A DNA stretch of 64,000 bases from Irpex lacteus (taxonomy: Eukaryota > Basidiomycota > Agaricomycetes > Polyporales > Irpicaceae): NCBI GenBank assembly GCA_001986395.2, contig MQVO02000051.1:1-64000 (forward strand), read 5' to 3'. Below the pieces are notes generated by a model that was not told the DNA's origin, searched no databases, and saw nothing but the letters and a program-made list of their open reading frames with translations. Position 1 is the first letter of the stretch. Every line of letters starts with the position of its first letter. Shown piece by piece: positions 1 to 12,400 of this stretch. A program made the position numbers and the translations under genes.

Positions 1-890
1 CCTGCTCTCCTTCCGAGTGTCTGGTATGAACCGTTAAGTGCTGTACCACCTATCAGGAATATCGCTCGGGTAAGCAGTTCGCTGTTTGTTCCAGACGGGT
101 GCTGGGTTTGACTTCGAGCTCTGTAGGTCTTGCTCTTTGAGAATACGGGGGATGCGCCATCTCCAACGGTATCTCAGCTCAGTTTACCAAGACCTGCCGT
201 TAATGACGAGGTGAGCGATATCCGCTCTTCCAGCGTTACAACATTACTGAGGTTATCGCAGAGCATCCAGCCTCGTAGCAGCGTTTCATCCTTGCTGTCC
301 GCGTTTGCTTTCCCTCATAGACTCAACATTCAGGGCATCATTGGACCTGCTGGACGTAGATGTACACCCGCAAGACCGATCATTGTACAACTCGAATGGG
401 CTCCTCACTCCTGGCTCGTTCACCAGCACAAGATACTCACCGGCTTCCCGCCGTTCACGCTCGCGAACACAGTCCGCCTCCAGATCCTGCTCATCTCGTT
501 CACCCTCCATCCGACAAAACCCTCTCGCGTCCATCGGCTCCTACACCTGGATCTCTTCTATCCCGACTCTCTTTTCGATCTGCGATGTCATCTCCAAGTT
601 TATCACCACACGCGACCAATAGCGATACACCCACAGGAACACATGTTTCCCCTTTCGGAGACCGTCTGCGCCGACGCCCGGCTCGGTGCTCAGCCAAGCT
701 TCTCAAGAAAGTAAGTTTAGGTTTGCGTTTTCCTTCGCTGAGCAACGTTTACTCAATGTCTCCACTGCAGATCTATCCCCCTCTGTCTGTTCTCGGTCGT
801 TGTCGTGGTCAAGTTCAATACTGGATACCTCGCCGTATTTACGACCTCACTCGTCCTCTCCTAGTTCTTTTACGAGTGTGTTTTGATTGT
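1..890 (+). CDS. 3' end of a Ser/Pro-rich protein gene, partial
   Basis: The window opens inside a gene I do not recognise. An open frame runs from base 1 to 69, followed by a plausible intron (70-126, GTAAGC to TGTAG). The next exon continues in frame to about 300. After that the coding look, rich in Ser, Pro and Arg, moves to the second frame (about 310-470) and then to the third (about 480-710). That suggests one or two single-base indels. A further intron fits at 711-770 (GTAAGT to CTGCAG), and the final exon would end before 890. No domain is visible; the visible part looks like a disordered tail. The exact stop is ambiguous because two frames are possible after the last intron. Similar frame breaks occur in the Hsp110 gene just downstream. 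Confidence 0.3.
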
Positions 891-1293
891 AATTACATCA
901 TACTATGTATGTTGACCTCTACTGCGTGCGTCACACGAGTGTCACAACCAGTCACGGAGCCATTTGTGGATGAGCTTCGCCATTGAAAAGTGCCTCGCAC
1001 CGCTGTTCTTTCATTTTTGTTGCTGCTCAATATTCCAACCTCGCTGCTTGCATGCGGCGATGGCGAGGAGGAGTCGTGTTCTGGGGGAAGATGATGGAAA
1101 GGGCGATAGAAATCGCGAGAAGGTTACAGAACGGATCGTCACACCCAAATTTCCGAGCGCGTAAAAAGCTCGAGCCAGCCTGATCTCGCATCTCCTCATC
1201 GCACGCACTCTTTCGCCTCAAAATCCCCGGCTTGTCCTCGACCTTCACGACTCCTTTCATCTTCACTTCCACGACCAATTTCACGACAGAGTC

Positions 1294-3859
1294 ATGTCCG
1301 TAGTCGGTATCGATTTCGGCTCACTGCACAGCAAGGTGTGTACCAAGAAAGAGAATGGCGCGCATAGATTCTGACTACAATGTTCGTGCTTTGCAGATCG
1401 GTGTTGCGAGACTTCGTGGTGTTGACATTATCGTCAATGAAGTCTCCAACCGTGCTACTCCGTACGTGTTTCCCTCTTTGGATCGCGTCTGTTGCAGCGA
1501 TACTAACAACCACATCCACAGATCGCTTGTCTCCTTCGGATTCAAGCAGCGATCAATTGGTGAAAGCGCAAAGAGCGTCGAGACCTCCAACTTCCGCAAC
1601 ACCATTGGCTCACTAAAGCGTCTTATTGGCCGCACAATCTCGGATCCTGAGATCGAGCAGGTCGAGAAGAAGTTTACGCATGCCACTCTCGTAGACGCTG
1701 GAGGATCTGTCGGTGCACAGGTACGCTGCCCCTTTCGGTAGTTTGAGCTGGACAGATATTGACAGTGCTATAGGTCCAGTATCTCGGTGAACCGCGTGTA
1801 TTCTCCGCAACGCAGCTTGTCGGCGCATACTTGGGCAAGCTACGAGACACCGCCTCAAATGAGCTCAAAGTGCCCGTCAGCGACGTTGTAATCGCAATTC
1901 CCGGATGGTTCACCGATTCACAACGACGAGCGGTGCTCGATGCTGCTGCAATCGCCAACCTCAACGTCCTTCGTTTGGTCAATGACACAACTGCCGTAGC
2001 CCTCGGATACGGTATCACAAAGTCCGACCTCCCCGAGGCCGAGAACCCAAGACACGTCGCTTTCGTCGATGTCGGCCACTCTCAACTCGCTGTCTCCATT
2101 GTTGCGTTCTCCAAGGGACAACTCGTGGTCAAGTCTACCGCATACGATCGCCACATCGGTGGACGTGACATCGACTACGCTCTTGTTCGTCACTTTGCCG
2201 AGGAGTTCAAGACCAAGTACAAGATTGACGTCCTCGCAAACCCAAAGCTATGTTCCGTCTCGCTGCTGGTGCCGAGAAAGTGAAGAAGGTCCTCTCCGCC
2301 AACGCAGAGGCCCCCCTCAACGTCGAGTCTATCATGAACGACATCGATGCCTCCGGCCGTCTCACCCGTGAGGAATACGAGGCCCTCCTTGAACCCCTCC
2401 TCGAGCGCATCGCAGCACCCATCCAGCGTGCTCTCGAAGATTCCGGTCTGTCCCTCGACCAAATCGATGCTGTCGAGCTCGTCGGTGGTGGCACCCGTAT
2501 TCCTGCTGTCCGCGCCAAGATCCAGTCTGTCTTCGTCGGCAAGACCCTCTCTACTACCCTCAACCAAGATGAAGCCGCCGCCCGTGGCGCCACTCTCATC
2601 TGTGCCATGCTCTCCCCCACCTTCCGTGTCCGTGACTTTGCCATCCACGACATCACCCCTTACTCTATCAAGGTCAGTGGGACAAGCAGCCTGAAGAGCC
2701 CGATGAGGATACCGAGCTCGAGGTCTTCCCCCAAGGGTAACGCCCTTCCCTCGACCAAGGTCCTCACGTTCTACCGCAAGGGTCCCTTTGAGTTGTCAGC
2801 AGAGTACTCAGACCCCGCTTCTCTCCCCTGGTGGCATTAACCCCTGGATAGCGCGCTTCAACGCCAAGGATGTGCCCCAGGAACCCAACGGCGACGCGAC
2901 TGTCGTCAAGGTCCGCACCAGGCTCAACCAGCACGGTGTCGTCTCGTTCGAGCAGGCGTACACTGAGGAGATTGAGGAGAAGGAGGAGGCGATGGCTGTT
3001 GATGGTGAGGAGGCCCCCAAGAAGAAGAAGATTGTGAAGAAGATCCCGGTGCCGTTCGTTTGGGCATCGACGAGCTTGGACACGTCGCTTCTGGAGCAGT
3101 ACAAGCAGGCCGAGGCGGAGATGCATGCTGCTGACAAGCTGGTCTTCGATACTGAGGTACGTCTTCACCTACTGGTCAAGTAAGTTCGATGTATGCTGAC
3201 TAGATATGATTTAATAGGATCGTAAGAACGCTCTTGAGGAGTACATCTACGACACTCGCAGCAAGCTCGACAGCCGCTACGCCGCCTTCGTCCAGGCCCC
3301 GGAGAAGACCAAGCTCCTCGCTGCTCTCCAGGAAGCCGAGGACTGGCTCTACTCTGAGGAAGGCGAGGACGCCACCAAGTCCGTCTACGTCGCCAAGCTC
3401 GACAGCCTCAAGGTCCTCGGCGACCCCATCACTCTCCGCTACAAGGAATCCGAAGAGCGCTCGAAGAACATCAGCCAGCTGCGCGAGACCATCAACCTGT
3501 ACCTGTCCCAAGCGACCTCTGACGACGACAAGTACTCGCACATCGACGCGAAGGACAAGCAGGCTGTCGTCGAGAAGGTCGCGACGGTGCAGAAGTGGCT
3601 GGACGACCAGATCGTCAGGCAGAGCGAGAGGCCGAAGAACGTCGACCCTGTGTTGACGAGCGCGGAGATCTTGAAGAAGAAGGACGAGATCATCTACTTC
3701 GCTACGCCCATCTTGACCAAGCCCAAGCCTAAGGCTCCCAAGGTCGAGGGCACAGAGACCCCGAAGACTGGCCAGGAGACGCCTAAGCCTGAGGCCAACG
3801 CCGAGCAGCAGCAGCAGGCGAACCCGGACAACGGTCCTCCTGAGATGGATGTCGACTAA
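1294..3859 (+). CDS. SSE1: Hsp110/Sse1-type Hsp70-family chaperone (frame-disrupted)
   Basis: Cytosolic Hsp110, the nucleotide-exchange factor and holdase for Hsp70. The protein opens MSVVGIDFGS, the Hsp70-type phosphate-binding loop. It continues with an ATPase core (VNDTTAVALGYG, HIGGRDID), a substrate-binding domain and an acidic, Lys-rich linker before the C-terminal helical domain; it ends PPEMDVD. The model is join(1294-1335, 1397-1461, 1522-1720, 1774-3156, 3218-3859), about 776 residues, a normal length for a filamentous-fungal Hsp88. Inside exon 4 the frame breaks four times, near 2247, 2674, 2730 and 2829. They read as two one-base losses and two one-base gains, net zero, so the exon length is still a multiple of three. 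As written the sequence cannot encode the full protein. Because the protein family is strongly conserved on both sides of every break, base-calling or assembly errors are likelier than an old pseudogene, but a recent pseudogene is not excluded. Confidence 0.85.
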
Positions 3860-4576
3860 GTTGTACGGCTCGGATGTTCTGTTGTGCCCTCGTGGTCTTT
3901 TCCGCTCTTGTGCTCTCGCTCAGTTGTTTGACGATTCCTGCACGACCTCTTCTGACTATTCACATAGCTACGTAGCATAGAAAATAATGTGTCGAGTAGA
4001 TGGGTAACCTGTTCAAGATATATAAATGTATCATACGATTTCCATTTCTCTTTGCTATGTCTAGTTTCGGGGTGCAGCTCTGAGCAGTGGTAAACGTGTT
4101 TCTTGTCAGGAACTAGCGCTATAGCACGAGTCCGGTTTGAAATCCCGCTCGCTGTTATCGAATCCCCAAAAGGCAATTCTCGAGCGGAGCGTGTATGTTG
4201 CGTGGATCGCCGTTCTAAACCCTTGCCAAGACAGCGACTACCTACGTAGACCAACATTCAATCCATCGACGATGTCGTGCAAGAGTCAGACGGTATGTTT
4301 ATGGTTATGGCTTGTATGTGGCGGAGTCAGAGTGCTCACGCAAAGTTCAAAACAGACGTGCCAATGTCACCGGCCTGGGAGTTTACCACGTAAAACCAAG
4401 AAGCGCAAGCTTCTAGATCGCACACAAGACGCCTCTGACCACAGTACTAGTAGGAACTGTCACGAGTTCCATATATGGCGCAGTAGATGCACAGTCTGAG
4501 GCTTGCCCTCTTGCTACCCACCCGCCGCACTTGGGCTCCCTCCAGGTCTTCGACTGCTTCACCGACATTACTTATA
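3860..4576. other. Intergenic, no gene seen
   Basis: 3' flank of the Hsp110 gene and 5' flank of the F-box-like copy 1. Short open frames on both strands have no recognisable domain or splice-consistent extension. Nothing else was seen. Confidence 0.5.
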
Positions 4577-4662
4577 GTACGTGAACGAAGAGAGACCTTA
4601 TCGGCACACACTGACTTTCCTTGTCCTTAGACGTCGCAGTGTCTTCTCTTCGAATCAACGTC

Positions 4663-6245
4663 ATGGCATTCGTGGCCGCCGCAGCCACCTTGCCACCCGA
4701 GCTGTTCGACAGTATCCTATTCTACGTCTGCGAGTTCGCTGTTGATCTCCTCGATACAGAAGCTATGACGCCGAGCCGAAAACAGACCATCAAGGATATT
4801 ACAGCGTGCTCGCTCACCTGCGTGTACTGGGCACGCATCTGCCGCGAGCGTATCTTCAAGAAGATATGGATCAAGAGCTACGAGGACCTCTGCACGTTTT
4901 CGTCACTGGCATCGAGCACCCCAAAGGGCTTTAAACCCATCTCAGCGCTCGCTGAGAGGGCGACTCTGGTTTTACACATCGCTGATCGACCGTGGCTCCA
5001 TCTCCTCCGGCTGCAACCGTCACTGATCCCAGAAATGCCTCTCGTGGCGGAATTACGCGTCCATTCACTTCCGTATCATCGACTCCTCCAGCGCAGACTC
5101 TGATACACCTCGACGGCCAACTTACCGTTGTGTTTTCTCTGGTCTCCCTCGAGCTCTTCCCGCATCATGTCATCAATGCGATGATCTTACGATCAGAAAT
5201 CCCTACTTTCAAACTGAAAGGGATGTCAAGTCGCTCTTGGCCAAATTTGGACGTCGACCCTACCCGCGAAGCACATCGTCGCCTGGAATATTACTCTACT
5301 AGACGTTACATGGGACGTCGTGAAGTCTGCCTCAACCCCCTTGCACGATCTACTCATCAAGGGCGACAATCTCGAGTTGAAGTTCGCTGGTATTAGTGCT
5401 TCTGTCACTGTTGAAGGTAATCTGCATACTGCGGAAACCGCGTGGTTGGCATACTCTGTCATGATGCGGTACCACATGCAGTCAAGTATACCCGTTCTGT
5501 TGAACAGTAGAATAATCGATACCCCGCTGCAGCTGCTCCCATCCGCCCAGCAAGCTATCCTTGATATCGTCAAGCCCTTGTGTCCGAACCACAAGACGTC
5601 GAAACTCCTTATCTACCAGTATATGTGGGATCCTCTGTTGCACAAAAACGCCTGTGAGTGTCAACCCATGGCTGTCGTAGCGTGAATCCCTCCCTGACGA
5701 TATGCGAAGATATGCGCAGAATATGCTCCATGAAGAACGGAGGATTTATGTCACCGTACCCGTTTGTGATCTTTGGATTCTATGCCGCACAGTCGACTAC
5801 CGATCTTCTGGAGACCGATCATCCCGTCATAGTCGACCATATCTCGGCACTCTGTGTGTCCATCGAGTGTGGCTCTGGTGGGCAATCTGATCCGGAGGAG
5901 GGCGCGGTGTCCGGTGTCCAAACCATAGCAGCACTGCCATGGGAGGAAGTACTAGAAATCTGCGCCGCACAAAACCGTTTTACCCAACTACAGCTGCAAT
6001 TCTCACATCGTGACCATCTTATCGAATTTATGGATGTATGCCGTGCAGCGTTTACCAAGCTTGACGGACGTATCAGACTATTCCATCGAATGGGACGTCT
6101 GTCAAATTATGACTGGTGTTTTGTCGATTACGAGTCGTTAGCAGAATTAGGAGGTATGCCCGGTTTTCTACTCTGTGGTCTCATCCCTACTAAATCATCA
6201 GATGATAGATGCACGGCAACATGGATACTCGTGGTGAAGACTTGA
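4663..6245 (+). pseudogene. F-box-like protein gene, tandem copy 1, two frame breaks
   Basis: Paralogue of the gene at 8350. The N-terminus (MAFVAAAATLPPELFDSILF) is an F-box-like helix block followed by the CSLTCVYWARICRERIFKK region. Fungal F-box proteins usually recruit targets to SCF ubiquitin ligases; that role here is inferred. A 5'-UTR intron fits at 4577-4630, as in the other copies. Aligned by eye to copy 3, coding runs in frame 1 to about 5030, frame 2 from about 5033 to 5255 (the SCHQCDDLTIRNPYF stretch matches copy 3) and frame 1 again from about 5275. The C-terminal half (WEEVLEICAAQNRF) follows after an intron near 5654. A last intron (about 6155-6201) gives an end at 6245. Two compensating frame shifts mean it is either a young pseudogene or carries sequence errors like those in the neighbouring Hsp110 gene. 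Confidence 0.5.
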
Positions 6246-6786
6246 TTGCGACGATCCTTTACTACATGCCTAGGTTTTGAGACCTTAGGACGCCGCGCTC
6301 AGCTTCTAGTGTCTCGCCTCAGTGTCCTCAAGACCGGAGGATGCGCATAACTTGAAATTGGCCTACCGCACATTTAGACCCGTAGACGAGAAGGTGGATA
6401 TGATATAGACGTGGTTGGACGACCATAACCGAGCTCGGCGTGCGTTTTTTGAATGTGCTCATTAGCAATTATATTGCTTGCTTTGACAGTTTACAGAGCC
6501 ATGTAGCCTAGAGAGTTATCTGATATAATAGTCAGGTGAGTGTCAAAGTATGGTCATACCGACCATAATGAAAGCCTGAGCAAGTGGGTAACACATGGCT
6601 TGGTACGTTTGTCGAAGTACCACAGATGTATACTCCGGAAACATGCTGACATCGAGACAACATCAGGACCAGTTGCTCTCACGTTGCTGACACATACACA
6701 CCGCGCATCAAGGTTCCTACCCTTTGCTTCTCCCCTCCACCTTCAATACTTTGACCCTAGACACGTCCCCCTGCCACAACCTCGCT
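6246..6786. other. Intergenic between F-box-like copies 1 and 2
   Basis: No supported gene. The right end holds the 5' leader of copy 2, up to the donor of its conserved 5'-UTR intron. Confidence 0.45.
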
Positions 6787-7700
6787 GTAAGTACCACGAT
6801 ACATTCTATACCGCACCATTTGAACCATTCTGACTGCAACGATCTTTAGATATCGATACCGACTTGCACCGACGGCCACCGCGGCCGACATCCCGCCTGA
6901 GATACTAATCAGAATCATTCTTGTCGATATCTGCGAGGAGGCTAACTGGCTGCTCCAATTTGGAAGCAGAAGTGCCAAACCGAAAAGAGGTCATCAAGGC
7001 CTCTGCAGTGTGCTCACTTACCTGCATATATTGGGCCTGTGTTTGCCGTAAGCAGCTCTTTCGAGCGTCTCGATCAACACTTACGATGATATGCTTGCGT
7101 TTGCAGCATTAATATCGACCATGCCAAAGGAGTTTACACCAGTCTTGAATATGTTTATGGTGTAACCCTGGTGCAGCGTATGCTATTCCGAGGTACGAGG
7201 TATAAGAGGCTGGTTCACGAGCCTAATAGAATGTGAATATTACCGAGCCATGGGGTATGTCGGATTACTCCAACTCTTTGCTTTAGAAAATACCTATATA
7301 ATAGCCGCGATGGAGGCGGCCCCATAGCGGTCGACTTCACCTCTGTGATCTGCACATCTATGGGTCGCTCTACTGGTAGAGACAATGGATCCGGGGCCCA
7401 GCAGATCGCTCATTGCCCAGGACTGAGCCCCAAGAAGCTTCAGTATATGTGTGGAAGGAGATAGCCAATGCATGCGCTGCACAAGATAGTTTCATCGGGC
7501 TGCAGCTCCAATTCCAGAGTTACGACGACCTTGTACAATTCGTAGAGACCCAACAGGCTGCGCTGGCCAAACCTCGTGGTCGTATCGGTCTATTCTATTT
7601 TGAATCAGGGGACGACAATATCCATGTAGCCAACTGCGGGTCCTTAGTCGACTTGGGAGGTACGCCATCGTTGCACCTTCAACAGAGACGACAACTCAAG
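6787..7700 (+). pseudogene. F-box-like pseudogene, tandem copy 2, middle deleted
   Basis: Remnant of the same family. It keeps the family's 5'-UTR intron (6787-6849) and the start of the F-box region (ADIPPEILIRIIL...). The frame then shifts, with EVIKASAVCSLTCIYWACVC appearing in another frame near 6990-7060. The central several hundred bases are missing or unrecognisable. The family's C-terminal block returns at about 7445-7670 (WKEIANACAAQDSF, then LVDLGG before a splice-like site). The remains are too short and broken to make a product. The short segment near 7183-7199 also occurs at 34125-34141, so another sequence may have been inserted in the gap. Confidence 0.65.
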
Positions 7701-7778
7701 TGTGTTGGGTTCTGTAGACGCATACGAACAAGATTACTTGTCGCCAGCTTAGTACTAGGTGTAGTCATCAACGGCTGA

Positions 7779-8262
7779 ATTCAGCTCAGATTGTTTACAA
7801 ACTTAGGGACACGATAACGATTACAACTGCCTGTGTGGGCATTTGACAGCTATTAAGTATTATATATCAACTGCCATTCAGTGGAGTTCGAGACCAGACT
7901 ACTCTCGACCTGCTACACATATTATCATGTTTTTTTTTTCATCGTGCGTCTGCTCATAAATTAAATGTTATCGGTTTTCGATGTTTTCTCATCGTGGAGT
8001 TCGCTGGATGTATGACGAGGAAGGAGGTGGAGGCCGGGAGAAAATGTTGTTGAGCATGTGGCCACTTTCGGGGTGTGTGCTGAATGTCACGCACTTGAAG
8101 TTCGGCCTCAGGGACAACTTGTTCCGCGGGGTATGAGCGTTAGAAACTGGCCAATCAAGGAGCTGGCCTATCAATACACATCATCTGGGTATTCGCGCCA
8201 GAATCGGTGTGTCCAATTTACCGTCTCCAACTACTCCTATCGCGAACTGGCATCTCCTCTCA
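7779..8262. other. Intergenic, upstream of F-box-like copy 3
   Basis: AT-rich spacer with a T-tract near 7930. It ends in the 5' leader of copy 3; the leader intron is 8263-8326. No gene seen. Confidence 0.45.
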
Positions 8263-8349
8263 GTAAGTACAAGACTATGCATGCGCTGGTGCCCAGCTAA
8301 CCAGGCCTAATTGCTTCGTTTTCTAGATAACATCGCTACAACCTTGATC

Positions 8350-9879
8350 ATGGCTATCGCGGCCGACATACCACCCGAACTGTTTACAGATGTTCTCTTC
8401 TACGTCTGCGAGCATGCTTGGAAGTTGCTCGACCTGAGTGAGGATGTGCCGAGTCGTAAAGAAGACATTGCAAACGTCGCAGCATGCTCATGTACTTGTA
8501 CTTACTGGGCTTATCTCTGCCGCAAGCAGCTCTTTCGGAGAGCGTGGATCAAGAACTACGAGGACATGCGCGCGTTCTCGTCGCTTCTGTTAAGCACACC
8601 GAAGGGGCTCACGCCTGTCTCAGAGTACCTCCAATACGTGACGCTAGCACAGCGCGTCGGAGATCGCCCGTGGATCCATCTTCTTCGGTTGCAGCCTTCC
8701 TTGTTATCGCTCGGACAGAGTGTCGACATACGTTTCCATATCCTGAACTCTCCCAGTGACACTGGTGCTATTGACACTTCGGGATGTTCTATATCTCAAC
8801 GCCTCTTTGCTTGTCTTCCTCGAACTCTTCCCTCGTCGTGTCTCCAGTGCGATCATCTCATTATTGACAAGCCCCATTTTGCCACACCTCGCGATCTCAC
8901 ATCGCTGCTAGATAGGTTCCTCCAACGTGACAAGCTAGAGTTAATCGACGTTACATGGGATGCGCAGGCGCATTTCGAGGGCGATCTCTTCACAAGAGAT
9001 TCGTTGTGGATATTTCCCTCATATGCATATGTCACAGTATTTGGTTCACGGTATACCGCGGAAACAGCCTGGCTCGCTTTTGTCACCACTCAACGCCATC
9101 TTTCAAGGCAAAGATCCACTATTCCCCGGACCTCACACTACAGCATGCTCGATGCTGATCCTGTACCAGCGCTGCAAGTTCTTCCGTCGGCTCTGCAAGC
9201 TATCTGGGATATGTCCAAATTCCTTTGTGAGTGCCACCGAGTACCAGTTCTCCAACTCGTCCGTTATGAGAAGAGACTCGTCTTTTATGACAAAATCCGT
9301 CAGTCACCCATACATTTGTGCAATTGGCAGATACCCGTCTGACCATGGTTATATCTAGACCTGAACAGCATATGTAATCTGCGTATTGGGGAGTATGAGC
9401 TAAATAGAGCTTCTTACGATCTTGACTTGTCATTCTATGCCTCGCAGGCAAAGGGAATCGCGGTTACAAATAGTAGTGATATGATGGTTCACTGCATATC
9501 TGTCCTCTGCGCACGTATTGGACCTACTAGGGAACCCTCTGCGGGTAGCTCATCCACCGGGATGCAGTATACTATGGCGTACCCGTGGGAGGAAATTGTG
9601 GAATTATGTGCCGCTCAAGAAGGGTTCATGCAACTGCAACTGGAGTTCGGTAGTCGCGATCATCTTGTTCGGTTCATGGAGGCACGTCGTGTTGCATTGG
9701 CCAAGCTTGCTGGCCGCGTCAGTCTGTTCTACGCGAAAGAGGGTGAAATCCACGCAGCCGACTTCGAAACACTGGCTGAACCGGAATGTGAGCCCCACAT
9801 GACGTTTTCCTTGGTGAATGTTACAGCTGAATTCGGTCAAGTGGCTACAGATTTCTGGGAAAATGGTTATATCTTCTAG
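8350..9879 (+). CDS. F-box-like protein, tandem copy 3 (open)
   Basis: The only open member of the three tandem paralogues. The ATG at 8350 follows a 5'-UTR intron (8263-8326) whose position is shared by all three copies. The N-terminus (ADIPPELFTDVLFYVCEHAW) and the next 60 residues, rich in Cys and ending in CRKQLFRRAWIKNYEDM, form an F-box-like domain. The rest is an uncharacterised region without obvious leucine-rich repeats. The model join(8350-9298, 9359-9787, 9827-9879) gives 476 residues. The last intron is only 39 nt and 3n, so it may be retained. F-box proteins normally serve as SCF ubiquitin-ligase adaptors; substrate and function here are unknown. Families of this type are expanded and fast-evolving in mushroom genomes. 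Confidence 0.65.
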
Positions 9880-10346
9880 TCGTAGGAGCAGGCTCCACTT
9901 GTTCATTCAAGTTCTTCCTGGTGAGTAGTCAGTTGTGACTCGAGATGTTCGATACCTACTAGTTAAATACTCACATAAGTACTATCTGATTTCCCAGGTT
10001 TGCTCTAGTCTAGTCTAGGCTTCCTCGGAAAAGCGACCACATCTCTAATGTATTTCGTGAGATGATTACTAGTATTTATAATCTCATCGAACGTATTTTG
10101 AACTCAAGTTCGCTTGACGGGCAGAGAAACGACGAGGATATGGAGCAAGGAGCGAGAAGGGATAACACGAAAGGGACTGTATGATGAATAACGAGTGAAT
10201 CAGGATCACGACGAACACTGATTGCAGATGATACGTGTTCTCGACTGCGTATGTAGCATCGACGAACCATACAATATTAGTGAAGGCTCCAGGCGTTGGT
10301 GTATAACTCTCACATACAAACTAACACAAAGAATTTCGAGCGTCCA
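9880..10346. other. Intergenic, no gene seen
   Basis: 3' flank of F-box-like copy 3. No coding frame, RNA gene or repeat recognised. Confidence 0.4.
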
Positions 10347-10780
10347 TTATTTCCGATCCTGGTCATTGCCAACGTCCCCACCTCCATCATAGAGTGCGTT
10401 GTAATTATCCAGCAGGCGTTTATATTCTGCGCGATAGTCTACGCCAATGGGAAGTAAGTGTTCTTGGCCGCTTGCATGCCGACGCCATCCACAGATCGAG
10501 GAACGTGTCGATGTCTTCGTGACCACAGTGAGTCAATGACGACATACTTCAAGTAGCGAAATAATTGTTTCTTCGGCCAGCGTTGTGATGAGTGAGGGCT
10601 TGGCTTGAAAGACGAACAAGGGGGCGACACAAGTCTGACTCCTCTGCTGAGAGGTACAGAGCAATGATCCAGATGAGTAAAGGTTTCCGGGAAAAGACTA
10701 TCTCTGTTACCGAACACGGATTTGAAGTCCATGAAAATATCCTAGAAGGGATCACATTAGATCGTCGCTTGCCCTGAAGC
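10347..10780 (-). pseudogene. Relic of a DUF6535-family C-terminus
   Basis: On the minus strand this stretch resembles the C-terminal repeat region of the DUF6535 gene at 12628-17269. EESDLCRPLVRL here parallels EESDLCSPRIRRM there. The nucleotide stretch around 10640-10700 matches 14675-14740 with interspersed substitutions. The end reads DYRAEYKRLLDNYNALYD, a DYR-type tail like DYRTSAKGCLEL in the intact gene, then a stop at 10347. No continuous frame joins the pieces and no membrane domain remains, so this is a degraded fragment of a former third family member. Confidence 0.5.
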
Positions 10781-12400
10781 TTGAAGCTTGAAGACGTGCG
10801 CAGATGATGATGTAAGCTGCAAGCTCCCCGCGTATCATCCCATAGGATTCGTCACAATGTTTCACGAATGAAACGAATCCGCATGGGGCGTATGATAGGT
10901 AGGTTGGAAGGGCTTAAGAATACACATATTAATCCCAGTATACCACTATAAAATCGATCAGACACGAGACGATACTCCGTAATTGATAGACAGTTACGCA
11001 TGTCCCGTGGACGCAGCCATCTGAAGCTAAGCAGCTCTCCGAACAATCCTTCGTCCCGCGATGATCATCCGTGAGTGCCGAAACGACAACCTAAGTCATT
11101 ATCCTGGTCGACACCAGACGAAGATTGCGCATCAGGTCGGACCAGCATTTTATAGCTGGAATATCACCTTCAGAGTACGCTGTGAAACGAGGGTATCAAC
11201 GGCACATTCAAGAGGACTGAAGCCTTGGAGACGTACCATGGTCAGCTTATATGGTAGCACCGCCGATCTCCCAATCTCTCGTCCTCTCGAGTATCTTCAA
11301 GTTCCCCCGTATAGATCGTGTTGTTATGTCCCCCATAGGTGGACGTTTATGCGGCTAGCCGGCGTTACGTCTTCGAAACGGGTCAGAACACTTTGCTTGG
11401 TGTACCACCCGGAGAAGTGTGAGAGTGGCCTTCGGCATGTAGGAAGTCGGCGTGTCACCCAAAGGTGATGTCGTACGAGGAGATAAAGATCACCGGGTGG
11501 CAGTACACCTAGAGAGAGAAGAGGAAGCACTAAGCAGACAGGTGGAGCTGTGAGACTTGCGTGATGGGAAGTCGACGCACAACGATACTAACCAGACACG
11601 GCTGAAATGCTTAAGAAACGCGGTAAACCGATCCAACAGGTACGTCCCATTCTTTGACTTATGCGGTGACTTGCTAGGGAGTGGGAGAGTAAAATCTCGT
11701 GTTGCAGAACGATGGGTGATCTTCGCAGCTGCACACCTGGAACTCGAGCTGCTATCCCAATTCGGATTGGAGCGTTTCGATTAGTTAGCACAGACGGTAG
11801 CAGAAACAGACAGAGACGCACCAGACGAACGGTAGCAGCCAACCTCGCTAGCATACCCAGCCCGTGATACCCATGTCGTCATCCCTATGTCTAACCTGTT
11901 CCAGGTATATTCGTGTTGTTGTCAGTATTATCCGGGCTCAGACTCCTGTTCGTCTGAACTCCGTGGTTTGGCTGTCGAGTAAGGATAGTCAGAAGGAGCG
12001 TAGCGCTCCAAACTGCAATGACGGATGGCTCTGAGCCTGAGCCTTCAGTACTCAGACTATAGAGGCGTGTCTCAATGAACATACGGCGACGCCTGATGTC
12101 ATGTAAAGTCTGGAGACGTCACAGCAGAGTTAAGTAAAATCAGTTCGAAGGCAAGTCCACAACGCACCTCAAGCCGCTGTTCCACTACATCGATTTCTCA
12201 GAGCTGTATGCTATTTTGTTCAGATCGTACTCTCTCGTAGGTAGCCTCGAACAGTCAACAGAGAGACCTTGACTCATGATTTGGAGGCCACTGTGATCCG
12301 TGTAGCGTGTCGAGGGAGCAGCCAGTGAGTAGCACAGAGTAGTGGTCTCGGACTCGATCATGCTAGTGCTAGCGATGATACTGTATAAGTATGTATGTGG
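10781..12400. other. Gene-poor spacer, 1.6 kb
   Basis: Scattered short open frames on both strands have no recognisable domains or convincing splice sites. It may be decayed sequence belonging to the neighbouring DUF6535 relic. I see no transposon ends here. Confidence 0.4.

Noticed and set aside
2190..2656. Minus-strand frames of about 150 codons
   Set aside because: Antisense to the conserved Hsp110 exon; no domain.
4137..4499. Plus-strand frame between Hsp110 and F-box-like copy 1
   Set aside because: No domain, no splice-consistent extension, and an unremarkable composition.
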